Shown here one piece after another: positions 12,401 through 25,659 of a stretch of DNA of 64,000 nucleotides. The position numbers and the translations under genes are program-made. The notes under the pieces were generated by a model, which was given only the letters and a program-made list of their open reading frames with translations, was not told the origin of the DNA and ran no database searches. This stretch comes from Motacilla alba alba (Eukaryota > Chordata > Aves > Passeriformes > Motacillidae), in assembly GCF_015832195.1 (NCBI RefSeq), contig NC_052026.1, positions 12,201,619 through 12,265,618 of the forward strand, written 5' to 3'. Position 1 is the stretch's first letter. Each line of letters opens with the position of its first letter.

Positions 12401-15400
12401 AGGTTAAATACTTCTGTTTTCACAACTACACCAGAAAAAAACCAAACATACAACAGAATGCAAATACTTATTTTCCATTTTTAAGTTGCACACGGCATAT
12501 TAACATTTGTCTGAAGCACATATTTACTCATGAACAAATTAAGGAATATCACCAGTGTGCCAAATTGTAAATACTGCTTAAAATGACCTGACTGTATCAG
12601 CTGGAAAGTGCTCAGAAGCCTTTTGCAGTAAGAAAAAAAATAGTTTTTATCTAAAATTGGTGAATTGTTAGGCAATATGCAACATTCCTCAGGATTATAT
12701 TACATTACACATTCCCAGATATTCAGTTTAACTCTAACAGATGTGGTTTAAAGAGCCCCCCATCAAGTAGGGCATTTATGTGTGTGAGACAGCCAGGCAG
12801 CTCTCAGTTACACACAGAGCCAGTATTCTTACTGCTTCCTACTTGGCTCTTACAGATCTTCCACTCTAGACTAGGTAATAAATGTAATAATGGAGTTGCA
12901 AGCATAAAACAAAAATACCCTCCCAGACATTTAGGTCCATAGAGTTTTTCAGAGAAACAAGAAACAAGATGGCAAACAGGAAGCAGTGCGGAATAAGGAA
13001 CAGCACTTTCCCTCAAAACTACACATTGGTAAATGTCAAATCTGGTAATTATTATCTTCCTAGACTTCAGCTTGACCCGAGATGAATTTAACTTCCCCTT
13101 CAACACAATGTGAGCCTATTCCTCACTTGTCCCTGAAGAGGCGCTGCAAATAGTTAAATAATGAGCTGGAAATGAACTACACGAGAGAAAAATACCAAGC
13201 TAAAATGCAAAGATCTGAAAAACAGGACAAAGTACTGTACCTGCTTTGCTCCAAGATAATGAGCCAGCACGGGCAGCAGACTGCCATCACTGATACAAAG
13301 GCAAACACTATCTGTTTTCAGAACCTACAGAAAACAAATAGTCAGTTATTCTTATTGCAGAGGGAAAAGTTTTCCACACTTTATATACTTTCATATCAAA
13401 TAACTGTAAAAAAATTCTCATGTAATGCCTTGGGCTTAGGTCTGAAAAGGTTTGCTCAAAAATGTAATGGATGTCGTTATTCAACTCCCACTACCATGTC
13501 TAACAAACACACAGAGCTACTACAAATCCTCTGCAAAAATGGCTGCTTATAAATTCAATACTAAAGTTTTCAAGACAAAACTATAATGTTCATCTGCTGA
13601 TGGAAGAAAAATACACTTTGTGAGCAAAGTGCTTTGCAGGGGACAAACAAATTCCATAAATAATGACATAAATAAACCAGTATATGTATCCATCAGAGAA
13701 GCCAATAAAACCTGCAGGCAGCAAGCACTCACTTTCCTCAAGGACTTGATGTACTGGCATGTTCGGTTCTGATCATTCAGCTCCCCAAAGCGGGGCCTGT
13801 TCCAAAGCAGATGGGCACGACACCTACAGACAGGACTCTCCACACAGACATCTGCTTTGTGCTCCTCTTCATCTGCTCTGTTCTCCCCTTCTCTGGAAAA
13901 AAATTCAGTGTAGCATCAGTAAGACATTTTTGCAAACAGGCTCATTGATGCATTTTGGCTGATACGCACAGCAATGAATACAAACTCTGCTGTCACTTTT
14001 TCAAAGTTCCTGGCTCTCCAGAGACATTTCTGCAACTCTGCATTTCCAAATGAAGAGAGGTCAAAAAGAATTTTCACCTTCTTTAAAAGACAAAACCAAG
14101 AACCATCCCCCACTTTACCACTAACTGTGATGGTTATGTAATTTAGGCTTTGCCCTTTCAGCAAAGAGGTACTTGTTTGGATTTTGGATTCTTAAGTAAA
14201 AAAGGCACAGCAGATTCAGACATTTTAAAGCTAGCACTGGTTTTAAAAATGTTTGCTGCAATTGCCATTACAACCAACGTGATTAAGCTCTTTTTAATCT
14301 GAGCAGAAGGCAATAATCTTAAAAAGACAGTGCTGACTAGGAAAATAGAAAATGGAAACAGAATGGCAATTATTTCACTTCTTTACCTGCATACCACTTC
14401 AGCAGTGCTGTATTTTAGGATTTCCAGGAATCAACCATGATTGTTTTATGCTTCTTTGTCAGAGAATGCAACCAGATACAAGGCAGGAGCTTGCAGTCCA
14501 ACTGAGTTTTTAAGCATAATGTGTATTTTCCACCTGTGCATTGCCCATGAAGCAGCCTTTAATATTTTTCTACTCTTTAGGTTCTAAACTTGCTCTTCTA
14601 CATAAGGATATGCTCTAAGAGCAGCAAATACTCCAGCCTGGAGTAAGAGAGCAGCCTTTTTCACACAGATTGTTACCTGACTTTCTGCAGGCTGTACCAC
14701 ACAGAGTACTCATCACGACAGGCAGTCAGGTACAACTTCTCACCCTGCACAACTGGCTCCTCACGTGGAAGAAAATAAACACACTGCATCCAGTGATCCC
14801 TCCACTGAAAAGGGATAACACACAAAACCTCAGGAACTCACTCATAAATAGTAATTGGAAAGTAAACAAATAGCAGGAAATCAATTAGGAAGAATGGGCA
14901 CAACTTTGAAAATGCATGATTAATTTAAAGAATCTTGTTCAATTTAGCAAGGCTGAATAAAGACCAGTATCACATATTGAATAATATTGATTTCTTGCAA
15001 CAGAATAAGCCCGAGACCATTGGCTTGCTCACTGGCCAAGCTTCTACTGCAACCAAATGAAAAACAACCCAAAATTACTTTGCATTTATTAATGTTTACC
15101 CTCCACAGTTCTCTTGTGTTAGAAACCTGTATGGAACTGCTGACAGCCTCATGCACCTAGAATTAAGCCACTTAGTCTCACTCTGATCACAGCACAACTA
15201 CTTTGTGTTTCAAAAAGCTGGTTTTTGCACTGCAAATATCCTATGCTGATCAATCCCTCTAAGCTGACTGAACACCTCCAATTTGGTAATTTCAAATTTT
15301 ATTCTCAAACATGCTAAGTGTAGACAACCAATCATTTGGTAACTTCCTTTTGACTAAGTTCTTCCTACTGGTAAATACATTCACACAGCGACACAGGAAT

Positions 15401-18400
15401 CTGACGTAATAGTGATAGTATTTCTGTAATTATCTGTATCAATCCAGCACTTTCCTACACCAGCCTCTTTTTTGTTTAATGAGAGTATAAATATACTACC
15501 ACAAACATAACACTTACTTGGAAATTTAATAGAAGAACTATAAGGAAGCAAACCACAGAGTAATATTTTAACCAGGGATACAGACTAGTTAAGGAAAAAG
15601 ATATGGAAATTTTTATTTCTTGAACATAAAAGAAATAATATCTGGAAGGACAGCTTCAGTCTTTAAGCTTTATATAAAAGATGATCCTTAACATTTAACA
15701 TTAAAGAAAACCTAAAATGGGCATATACCATAGCTAAAATTTCTACAATTTGCTTATTTAGCATCTTCCAATACATTAAATACTAGAAAAGTTCCTAAGC
15801 AATTTAAGGCAGAGCTGCTTAAACCCCCCAGTACTCCAAAGAGTTTCAGTCATCTGACAATGGCATCTGAAGGCTCAGTATTTTACCTGCAAAGCAGAAG
15901 TGGGTTTTACCCAGTAGGGAGCCATCGAGCAATTTATCCTCCCAGAGGGGTCCATGTCAATATCCCACCAGGAAAGTACAATTTGTGCCTTGCCAGATTT
16001 CACAGGCTCCAGCTGCACTCTATAGTAGGTAGAAGCACTCTGTACTGGCTTACTGAAATCCACACTGCAGGGAAGCATGAAAATTGTAAAAAGAAATAAT
16101 AGAAGGGAATTTGTAAAAAGAATTCTTCAGAAAATTCTCACCAGTTTCTTAAGCTCAATACACAGTTTATACAAAAGGCATAACAGGATAACTTTATTTT
16201 GAACAGAACAATGTCTCCCTTACCTGAACATTTTCACCACATCACTAAGAGTACTGAAGTCACTTGAAGGCATTTGATTCAGCTGGATATCACAAACAGA
16301 AGGAACACCTGGACAGTTCTCCATTTCTGAAGGTGGAACAAGTATTTTTTCACCATCCTCTGCTTCAACATGAACAGGAAACAGTTTCTTCCAGGACCAC
16401 ATTCTTCTGGATTCCACTAACTGGACATACACTGTTGCCCTGTGAGGCACTGCCTCACATCCTTCCTGAGTGTTCACAACAAAGGGTAAACACATTCAAC
16501 AAGTTTCACTTATTAACATAAGGGAGAATTAAATCAATTGAAATGCAAACCCATTTAAAGAAAAGTTGGACTGGGAGCTTTGAAATCTAAAAATATAAGT
16601 TATTTTAGAGACTTCTGTAACATCACAGCAATTTGTCTCTCTGTGAAACCGAATACACATATCTATCCTGTTCAGTGTGGTTCAGCAAGGCCAGATCACT
16701 TCATTAACCATGCAACATTATCAGTTTACTAGCCTCAATTAAACTTGCATTTCCATTCTTGTTCTGAAATAAGAGATCTAGCCTGAGCTTCTCAGGGCAG
16801 AAAACTACTAAGCTATCAGCAATAAAAGAGAGTTACTGATCATAATGAGAAAATAAGAAAAATAATGCCTCAAATATTTATGCAAGGAAAACTTTGTATC
16901 TATGCTTAAAGAGTGGAAAACATACAAGTTGTCCGAAAAATCCCACTATGAACTAAGAACCAACCATGAAGTCCAAAAACAACACTTTTACAGAAAAAAA
17001 GACTAATTGCAATTAAGAGTTCTATATAGAGAGTGGTACAAAGTTATGGAGTGCTATTGTCTTTATATGGTGTCTTTAAAACTGGTGAATGGAAATTTGG
17101 AAACCCAAATAAAGTTCTGCCATCCACATTTTAATGAAGGGAAAATATTAGAAAATGTAAAAGAGAAAGCCCTAAAATTATACCCATAGATTATAAGTCA
17201 AAAAAAAAAAAAAGGATATTATTTAAATATAGCGTTTAACATATTTTCACGTGCAAAATGCATATGGAGTAGTAAGAGCACAATAGAAAAAAAACCAAAC
17301 AACCAAAAATGAACCAATGCCTGGGAGGTGAAGCTCATTAAATTTAGGAGAATTTTTAAAAATGTCTTGGGACAAAGTTGTTATTAAGGAGAGCTTCAAA
17401 TCAGAACTGGATGCCTTTCTGAAAGACATTTGTTAACCAGCAAGTTATTGGTTTCAATACAAAGCAATTAGGTGTAATTTCAGAGCCTGTGACTTACAAT
17501 ATGAACTCAAATAGCTTTATTCTAGGAATGAATCTAGTAAATTATTCACTGAATGAGAAACTAGCCGATGTGATGGTGTACTTACCAAGGGATACAGAAG
17601 CCTAAGTTCTGTATAATCTCTATCCTACTTAAAAAAAAGGCAGAAGAATTTCTCTAGTGATAGATGTGACACACTCCCTATTTTCTTACCTGTACAAGAT
17701 ATTTGTGTGCGTGCTCATAGGTTGGTAAAGCTCCTTCTCCAATCAGCTCTGTATCAAATAATTCTGTTACCAGGATGTTTGCCCGACACAGCATGTCTCC
17801 ATCTAAAAGACACAAATTAACATTGTAATGTTAAATCTTTATGAAAGTCTTTCAAGAAGATGCTATCCTGAATACACAAGTAATTAAAAAACTTATTCCT
17901 GTTAAAATGTCTGCTGAAGACTGGAAATTACTTTCCATTTGAAATACAAATGGCTACTGAGATATTACCAGAACACTTTCTTCCAAAGCAGATTTCCAGT
18001 GTTACTTTCTAGAATGTAAAGAATCACTGAACCCTTAAGGTTGGAGAAGACCTTTAAGATCAAGTCCAACTACTCACCCAGCACCACCATCATGTTCAGC
18101 ACTAACCCATGTGCCACATCCACACATTTTTGAACACTTCCAGGGATGCTGACACTACCCTTTCCCTAGGCAGTCTTTTGCATGCTTTACAATCCTTCCT
18201 GTGAAAAAAAAGTTTCCTAACCTCCAGTCCAAACCTTCTTGGGCACATTTTTAAGCTATTTCCTGTCATCCTGTCACTTGTCACCTGGGAGAAGAGCCCA
18301 ACCCTCACCTGGCTACAACCTCCTTTCAGGCAGTTGTAGAGATGAGGTCTCCCCTGAGTGTCCTCTTCTCCAAGTTGAACCCACCCCAGCTCCCTCAGTA

Positions 18401-21400
18401 TTCTTGATGCACTTGTTTTAATTAAAAAATGTATAAGAAATAAGAGTAAGACCTATTCCTTCATGGTTTTCAGGTACTTGCCAATTTTTTTAAGCCTAGC
18501 CTTTTCTCACTTTTCTCACCTGGGCCAACTGTGACTTCAGTGGAATGCTTGTTGATTACTTTGATCTTGTCAGAAAAACCATTTTTCTCCACTATCTTCA
18601 CAGCAGCATTAGCCATGGGCTTGAACACCTGTGAACAGCAAGAGTGTAACGAACTAGTACCACTCAAGTCAGCTTTCAAAAATGGAAGGGCACCTACACA
18701 AAATGCAATATATTTATTTCTGAAAAAAAATTAACATCTTATCTTTTCCTATGTTTGAAGTTCACTACCACGAAACAAGGCAATGAGCCTCACTTGAAAA
18801 ATTCAGAGCTTCACTGTTAGTTATCAGCTGCCTCTAAAAGCTACTCCAATTTAACTTTTGAAACACAAGAATACACATGAATACTGCAGCATTTACATTA
18901 AACAAATTCATTTCTTTGTAAAAATAAAGATATCTATACATGCATCAACAGCAGCCCCTAAAGACTTATATGTACTCAAGATGTCAATGAAACCAAAACA
19001 CCCAGCACTGAAATACTCACTGAAGAGTGCCAAAAACCTGCTTGCATTAACAGTGTAATTGTGAAGAGAATCTACGCTTCATTCAGAACAAAAATAACAG
19101 AAATAGTACACAGCCTGAAAATAATAGCATCACAAAGAACATGTTGGATATGTGCAACCCCTAACCAATGCTCACCTCAATGGCATAGCAGAAATCTGCC
19201 CCAGCTGAAGCTGCCATCATGGACAGGAGTCCTGTGCCAGTCCCTATGTCCAGCACAATTGCTTTCTCACCTCTCTCTTTTACTCTGCTCACTGCAGCAC
19301 GAATACCTTGGTAGTATTTCACATTCTGTGGAAAAGAAAAGAAAAAATCAGCAACATTTTATCCATTTATGTTTTTAATTTTTGTGCAGAAATCTTGCAC
19401 TCTTTGACTGTGAGTTTATAACCAGAAAAAGGCCTACAGCTACTCCTCATGCCAAACAGTCACACCAAAGCCATCTTCAGCAACAACAACTGTACCTGGC
19501 AGAATCAGCCCATTTAAAGTACATCAATATTTATCCCAATGTTCATAATACCATTGGTCAATCAGCTATTTATAACATAAGCATGATTTCCAAAAGTGAT
19601 ATATTTTCCCAAGTAAATAATAACCAGATCCATGGGAGATACTACAGGTTTTCTGATTAATTTTCCCTGCAGGACCACTCAAATAGTCATATTCTCCCTA
19701 TGGCAGTATAAGAGCTGAAGTATCTTGGTTTAGATTCCTCTCTTCATCTACTCAAAAAGGTTCATACATGAGAATTAAACCAGTGTGAATCCTGGTTTTT
19801 AGTTACAGGCCATTAAACAAAAGAAAGAAAATAAATGCTGTCAGCCACAAGATACAGATTGATATATATGCCTTTATTTTCTTTGTAACAACCTATACTA
19901 TAAGACATTCATTTCCAAAAGATTTATCAAGCCTTTCCAAGGAATACAAAACCTTTGAACATTATACATTGGGAAGGTCTGCTGGATCCCTTTCTGAACA
20001 ATTCTATTCAACCATTTTGATACATATAATTCCAGAAGCTGTTTTAATTTCTCAGACACAACCTGCTGCCTCTACACAGTTTACTAAATGCCTGATCCCA
20101 CTGATATATTTTAATTCAATATGAATTTAAGACTCATCGTGGAGGCACCACAAAAATCTTTCAAAATGTTATTGATGGAAGGCTGACTTAATGGCTAGAG
20201 GAAAATGAATATTTGAACTATTCACTGCAGATTTCACCATGCAGTACATATGGTAGAAATACCACAGAAGAACAGACTTTACTTATACTTCTATAAAACT
20301 AAGAAACCCAGCTTCACTTTTACAGCCTTTGAATTCATCTAATGAGCTCTCTGTCAAAAATGTCAAACACAGAACAGCAAAATCAGCTACTGAATATAAA
20401 AATGTTCTGCAGCAAACAATAGAACAATAAAGTCAGATGTAAGAAGGCATCTGTTGATCTGAGAGCAGGTCTGGTACCTTATAGAGTACAAAACTGTGAT
20501 CATTTAATCTTTCAGAGAAACCCATATAGTCACACAGTGACAGCTATTCAAGGAGAAATGCAATGGCTCTTTTCCCACCATTCAAAAGGGTTTGCTCCTG
20601 TACTTACTCTGTCCTTATCATGAAGCATATCTGCATAGCGTGACCTGCAATTAAAGATATTCCAGTTAAAATACTCCATTCTGCAAAGCAACTGGTCCCT
20701 GTGCCCCACAAATGCACAAACTGACACACTCTTTGAGGACCTCAGGCGTTTCTGTAATCTAAGGGATAATGTAAATTCAGTGATCCGGCCATCAGCATAT
20801 AAATCAACTCATGAACCACTGGCACAAATCCTCTCCCCACAATGGACCCAAGGCACAGACAGACCTATGGACAAACAGCTGTGAAGCAGCACCTGAGACA
20901 CACATAGAGTCATACAGAGCAATGAAAGACAGGCTACTAATGACTTTTTTTTTACCAGGACTTAAACTTCTTTGTTTCCCATTTCTCCATGGGTTGCACT
21001 AATCAAAAATACCCCAAAATATATCTTCCCACCTTCTCTGGCTATTACATTAAGCTCTTAAAAAGCTAGAACAGGAACAGTTATATGTTGCACTTGCATT
21101 TGAAAGAAATTTAGTCAATGCATTTTGTCCCAACGCAGTCATTGTCAGTATTAGGATCAGCACCACAGAAAAAATTTAAAAATTTAAAAGGAAACTACTT
21201 TGAGAATGGTTTACAACACTCTATATTGACAGCTGTACACCACTGGGCACATTTACTGACACAGTCTGTTCACCTCATGCCCTTGGAAGTTCTACAAAGA
21301 CAGACCCTCAAACTGCCCTTGAAAAATGTAGGATTTGCTCATTTTCTGGTGTCCTTTAATGGAGCAAGCTACTTTTCCAAGCATACCTTGCAATCTCCTG

Positions 21401-21481
21401 GTGGTAGTCATAGTCCTCACCCTCTTCTATCCACTCCATCGAGCCAGTGGTTGGATTGGCTCTTCCACAGAAGGTCTTCAT
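6415..21481 (-). CDS. PRMT7: PRMT7, protein arginine N-methyltransferase 7, complete, 17 coding exons
   Basis: Type III arginine methyltransferase that makes only monomethyl-arginine, using S-adenosylmethionine, on histones and RNA-processing proteins. Exons in reading order on the - strand: 21481-21387, 20644-20608, 19325-19176, 18628-18520, 17802-17690, 16465-16224, 16064-15887, 14804-14677, 13892-13733, 13324-13241, 12229-12182, 11374-11285, 10688-10527, 9046-8972, 8566-8406, 7203-7107, 6570-6415. All boundaries are AG/GT and all phases agree, giving 694 residues against 692 in human. Seen: motif [10 protein letters not shown] at about residues 68-76, ribose-binding acid E94, and the double-E loop [11 protein letters not shown] with E144 and E153. 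The second, degenerate methyltransferase half carries [18 protein letters not shown]. The ATG at 21481 follows an in-frame TAG and has A at -3. An acidic stretch rich in E and D (exon 9) is weakly conserved with human. No break seen. Confidence 0.97.
7919..7943. repeat. Perfect 11-bp stem hairpin in PRMT7 intron 15
   Basis: AATTATATGCT, then ACT, then AGCATATAATT: a perfect inverted repeat with a 3-nt loop in a very AT-rich part of the intron between coding exons 15 and 16. Near-repeats of AAAGCTATTAA lie on both sides. Confidence 0.85.
12182..12229 (-). CDS. PRMT7: PRMT7 coding exon 11, 48-nt short exon
   Basis: Sixteen codons, [16 protein letters not shown], between TTAG and GTGAGT splice sites, phase 0 at both ends. 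It matches the human segment starting VFTVESSA in length but not closely in its second half. Skipping would keep the frame and remove part of the second methyltransferase-like domain. Confidence 0.9.
17385..17540 (+). mobile_element. Old CR1-type LINE fragment
   Basis: The segment with AACTGGATGCCTTTCTGAAA, followed by a TTGGTTTCAATACAAAGC-like part and GTAATTTCAGAGCCTGTG, matches from memory the 3' region of ancient amniote CR1 elements (TGGATGCCTTTCT ... GAAATTCTATGGCCTGTG). It is heavily diverged and lies in the PRMT7 intron between coding exons 5 and 6. The edges are approximate. Confidence 0.6.
18016..18408 (-). mobile_element. CR1 LINE, 5'-truncated 3' end
   Basis: Read on the - strand this gives the usual CR1 3' portion: a stretch with GAGAAGAGGACACTC, then GGGGAGACCTCATC, CTGGAAGTGTTCAAA, and a terminal GACTTGATCTTAAAGGTCTTC followed by the GATTC-like tail. 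It sits in the PRMT7 intron between exons 4 and 5, in the same orientation as the gene. It supports an avian or other sauropsid source. Confidence 0.93.
20608..20644 (-). CDS. PRMT7: PRMT7 coding exon 2, 37-nt short exon
   Basis: This short exon is easy to miss in gene prediction. It completes a split arginine codon and encodes [12 protein letters not shown], which joins exon 1 (ending YHQEIA) to exon 3 (starting NVKYYQGIR). The acceptor is TTGCAG and the donor GTAAGT. Skipping it would shift the frame, because 37 is not a multiple of 3. Confidence 0.93.
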
Positions 21482-21556
21482 GATCAATCTCAAGCCCTAT
21501 TGTATTATATTGTGTGCAGCTTTGCTTTCGCTTCAATGTAATACACCAAACAGCGT
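21482..21556 (-). other. PRMT7: PRMT7 5' untranslated part of first coding exon
   Basis: Upstream of the ATG there is a pyrimidine-rich tract and CAG acceptor (on the - strand, just above 21556). This implies that the coding exon starts with 75 nt of 5' UTR and that at least one non-coding first exon lies further right, in the CpG island. I could not choose its donor with confidence. Confidence 0.6.
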
Positions 21557-21839
21557 CTGTGGAAAAAAAACCAAAAAACCAAACCAACCATAAAACTTTT
21601 AGTAAACACAATAAGTATCACTTTAGCTCTTGTACATTTCCCCCACTACACCTGCCGTGGCCAGAAGGTCGCCAGGCGACCTGCCTGGTGACCGCTTTAT
21701 GCTTTCTTCCTAAGGACGTTTTAAGCTAAAATCTGTCACCTAGCCCTACAATGAAAGGAGATCCTAACGATAACCCAGGTGTAACCCCTGAGAACACAAA
21801 GCAGAAAAGAACGAAGGCAGCAGTAAATCCTCACGGAAG

Positions 21840-22640
21840 AGCATCCCGTAAGTGGATCAGGCCGGCCGCGGCCCCTCTCCCGGAGTCCCCACAGGAGGGA
21901 ACCGGCACAGGCCCGGCCCTTCCCCGCCTCAGGAACGAGCTGCGATGGGGCACGGCCAGAGCGTTCTCCGCCATCCCCAGCCCGGAACCAGCGCAGCGGG
22001 CCCGAGAAGCCGCGGGCTCGTCCCTCCTCAGAGCCCCAGGCCGGCAGCTCCGCAAGCCGTGGGTACCTTCCCCGCCACGTGTGCCCACCTTGAGCACCGC
22101 GTGTGTGCCCGCCCCGAGCGCCGCTCGTGCCCAGCCCAGCACCGCGTGTCCCCGTCCCGGACGCGGCGGTCCCTCCCCGCTGCCGCCGCCGCCGAGCCCG
22201 AGCCGCGGGGCCGCCGCTCCGCCCCTTCCCGCGGGCGCCATGGCGGGCGCGGCCGTGCTGCGCGTGCGGCGGAAGCGCGGCGGCCCCGAGCCGGCCGAGG
22301 CGCTGCTCCTGGCCTGCAAGCGGCGCCGGGCCGAGCCCGTGGAGAACAACCTCTTCAAGCTGGTGGCGACCGTGTCCTCCAAGGTACCGGGGCGAGCCGG
22401 GCGGGGCGGAGTGGGCCGGTGCTCCTGGAGGGGTTTGGGAAACGGCGGCTCTCTCTGGCTGCTCCTCGCGGTCTTTCAGGGCTCCCCTGTGGGTGCGGTG
22501 GTCTGGAGAGCAGCCCGGCCCCGGGCAGCGCCGTCCGGTGCCGGTAACCGAGGGCACGGGGCTCCTCCCGCGCTGGGTCAGCCGCGGGCAGGGCAGGAGC
22601 GGAGCTACGGGCCGCAGCACGCAGTGACCCCCGTGACAAG
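21840..22640. promoter_or_regulatory. Shared CpG-rich promoter between PRMT7 and SLC7A6OS
   Basis: A sharply GC- and CG-rich island, unlike the AT-rich DNA on either side, lies between two genes that point away from each other. The SLC7A6OS ATG (22240) is inside it, while the PRMT7 coding start is about 0.76 kb from that ATG. No TATA box stands out. Layout and composition suggest a bidirectional housekeeping promoter. Long ORFs across the island on both strands are a by-product of GC-rich sequence. Confidence 0.8.
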
Positions 22641-25600
22641 CTGTGCACAGCTTTCCTCGCTTTTCTACGCTTAGAGGCTGTTCCTCTCTTGGAAACTACA
22701 GAACAGTCAGTAAGCGAAGCTTCAATTTCTGCTGTGTGAGATGCTGAAGCTCAGCCCTACAAGGATAACAGCCGCCATCCAGCCTTTTATATTGAGTAAG
22801 ACTTGTCCGTCTTGGGAAATGGTCTTAGGACACTGTAAATTATATTATGCCCTAAATTTAGGTCCATTGCAGTCTTCCAAAGGCAAAGGTGGTTTTGTTT
22901 GAAGAGCTATTCTCTACCACAAAGTTGTTTAAAAATCAAATTGAAAGTCTTAGGCCTTCTGTTCTATATCTTGTGCTTTCTTCCCCTCATAACAAGAGAA
23001 TATTATGATTGTTATGTTGTTTAAGCTAATAGTAGAAGTTACTTGAATGTTGTTAGGATTATTGGTACTGTGGTTCTTCATCCCTTCTAGGAAGGAGTAT
23101 GACTTGCTATGTTGATGCTATCATTATATTCCTTCTCCTCCTCCTCTTTGTTCCTTTCCCCCAGAATGAACCAGTTCAGAAGTACGTTAAAGATGCCATC
23201 ACACGGGACAAGGCGGCTAAGAGCCTGCGCCCCTCTTTGGGAAGCACCCAGCGAATCCTTCAGGATCTCCGTTGTGCCAAGCAGGCGAAGAGGAAGGAGA
23301 ACCGGTACCGGGTGATTTCCAGCCACCGGCCTGACTGCACCCACACAGCCGCACCTGCCACACACGGCCAGGCTGCGCCCCACGGGGACACGTCCGAGTC
23401 TGAAGCACTGCAGGATGCTTCACCAGAGGAGAGCGGTGCTGTGGATAAGAGTTCAGACTGCTGTGGGAAATTCCAGCTGTTTGATATTGTACAAGAAGAG
23501 GAGACGGTGGGAGATTCCAGTGTAACCACTGCAGACCCACAGGTCAGCTATGAACTTGGGGTACTTGAAGTACTTTGGTATGGCTGTTGAGTGGTACGTG
23601 TGGGCAGACTGCTGTGGGAGTTTTCTTGCACTGTAAATATTCCACTATTTAATAGGAGCTTTAACTAGATTGCAAGCTGGAATGTTTCATGAGGATCCTA
23701 AGTGCACTAATGTTGAAACAGACAGTGTGCAGAATTGCTGCTTAAGGAAGGGCTTGTACCCCCTTATTTTTTCTTTGCCCTGGTCTGATGCATGAGTTCT
23801 CTTTTCATCTGAAAACTGTTGGCTGTAAATAAGACTTTGCATAACTTTAGTGGAAATACTAATTTTTTTTTTCTCAGCGGAAGACTGATCCAGATGCAAT
23901 TCTCTGCAATGCAGTAGAGATGATCCGTGAGCGTTTAAACGTTTCTGAAGATGGTAAAAAAGAACATGGTCACAAAGAAGATGAGTATGTTTATGACATC
24001 TACTATAAGGAAACATCAGCCCCTGATTGGATTGAAAACATTCTTTCTGTACAGCCCTATAGAGAAGAATATGAATGGGTAAGGGTGTGGAAAAAACAAT
24101 CTTTCTCAACTAGAAAGATCACAAATAAAAGATGTTTAAAGTCCTGCTCTTAAAAGCTGCCATGCCAAGAAAGGTCCTTTAAGATAGACATTGCACGTAT
24201 GCTCAGTGACTTCTGTGTTAGGTCTTCTGTAATTGCCAGTCCCATGTTCCTGCAAGTTACTGTTGATCCCAGGACATCATGTGACAAAATGGAAGAGATG
24301 GTGCTCATGTAATGAGAAGAATTTGTCTGGTTTCAAACTGCCAATTAAATTTTGGCACAGGAAACTTGAGTAATTTATGTCTTGCTTGCAATTAGGACGC
24401 AGCCATTAAAATGTCATTGTAAATATGACTGAATGAAGAGAAGAGCAAGGGGGAACACACAACTTTTACAGTATTGGAGGACTTGACTTTAATCTTCATA
24501 TGAGATATTTTTTCATAATAAATTGTTCTTCAGTGACTGTGAAGTTAGGAAGTTTAATGTAAGGTTTAGTCTTGTGTTGTATAGTTCCTGTGATCAACAG
24601 ACTTGTATATTGGGAGCCTGAAATTATTTCCTCTCTTCCTTGATCCATTACACTACTGCTGAAGTGAGCAGGATTAAGCTAGACGTTATCATTGAAACAC
24701 TGGAGTGACGTGTGTGACTTCACTGATTTTTGGCCTAAAGCAGATTTGAAATGTTATGGTGAATGCAGTGACAATTCAAAATTCTTCTGCAGTGTGCCCT
24801 GTGTCACTGCAGAATTCCTTCTGCCTGCCATCAGTTAGTACTTCCTGGCTTTTTCTGATCTGTACAGTATTGCACAGGTGGAGGAAAACCCACTTAACAT
24901 TCACTATAAACACAGACACTCAGCATTGTGTTTTGTGTTGACATGCAGGCAAATGATGATCCTGGTCCAGAGGAAGTGTATGAAGATGAAGATGATGAAA
25001 ACGATGAAAATAATTGGCGTAATGATTATCCTGAAGAAGATGAATTCTTAGCTGAGGAAGATGGAGATAAAGGTACACCTGTCATAAATGCTGTTTGCTT
25101 TCCTGCTGTGTATGTATACATCCCCTCTTTTTTACATGCTATCCCTAAAAAAGCAACTTATCTGAGGACTGCTGGGGTAGCATTCTGCTCTTAAAATGGT
25201 GAAATGTGCGTAGAGGAGGATTATCTTTCTTGGAACTAGAAGAGAAATTAGTGTTTGTGAAAAGACAAAATTGAGATGTCAAATTGAGGCTGCTGGAATT
25301 GCAAAGGTTTGCTTGCTTACAGAAGGAATCTATGACTTGGGTCCACATGCTTGTGAAACACTGCCTTTGCCCTCTGAAGTCCCTACCCCAGAGTACTTCA
25401 AGCACAGTTCAAACCTCAGCTCATACAGAAGTTGTTCAGACTTCATTATTTTCTCAAGAAGCTTAAACTAGTCCAATTAACTTAATTTTTAAGTAAAAAG
25501 AAGGGATAATCTAGAAATGTTGATGTTTTCTCTGCAGACTCTGAAGAAAGCTTCAGTGATGAGGACCAGTGTTACAGGAGAAGAACATGGGACAAATATC

Positions 25601-25659
25601 GACAGGAGGTTTTGCAGGAATTTGGATATGATGAGATTGAAGATCTGGATTCTGACTGA
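22240..25659 (+). CDS. SLC7A6OS: SLC7A6OS, Iwr1 homologue (RNA polymerase II nuclear import factor), complete, 5 exons
   Basis: The yeast orthologue Iwr1 binds assembled RNA polymerase II and carries it into the nucleus. Exons: 22240-22383, 23165-23542, 23878-24078, 24949-25072, 25538-25659. All sites are GT-AG and phases agree, giving 322 residues (human 309). Seen: the N-terminal AVLRVRRKR and LLLACKRRR blocks with a basic, NLS-like character; the conserved core [16 protein letters not shown] and [10 protein letters not shown] at about residues 208-217, followed by [11 protein letters not shown]; then an acidic run of D and E with [12 protein letters not shown] in exon 4. The C-terminus is [14 protein letters not shown]. 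The ATG has G at -3 and +4. The middle (residues about 60-170) is poorly conserved, as expected of the family. Confidence 0.96.

Noticed and set aside
13236..13310. PRMT7 exon 10 starting at the inner AACAG acceptor
   Set aside because: That start loses VLKT, which is conserved in human. The outer TTCTGTAG acceptor at 13325 keeps frame and conservation.
21736..22674. Long overlapping ORFs on both strands, up to about 300 codons
   Set aside because: They lie in the CpG island, where stop codons are rare. Only the 22240-22383 frame continues into conserved SLC7A6OS exons.
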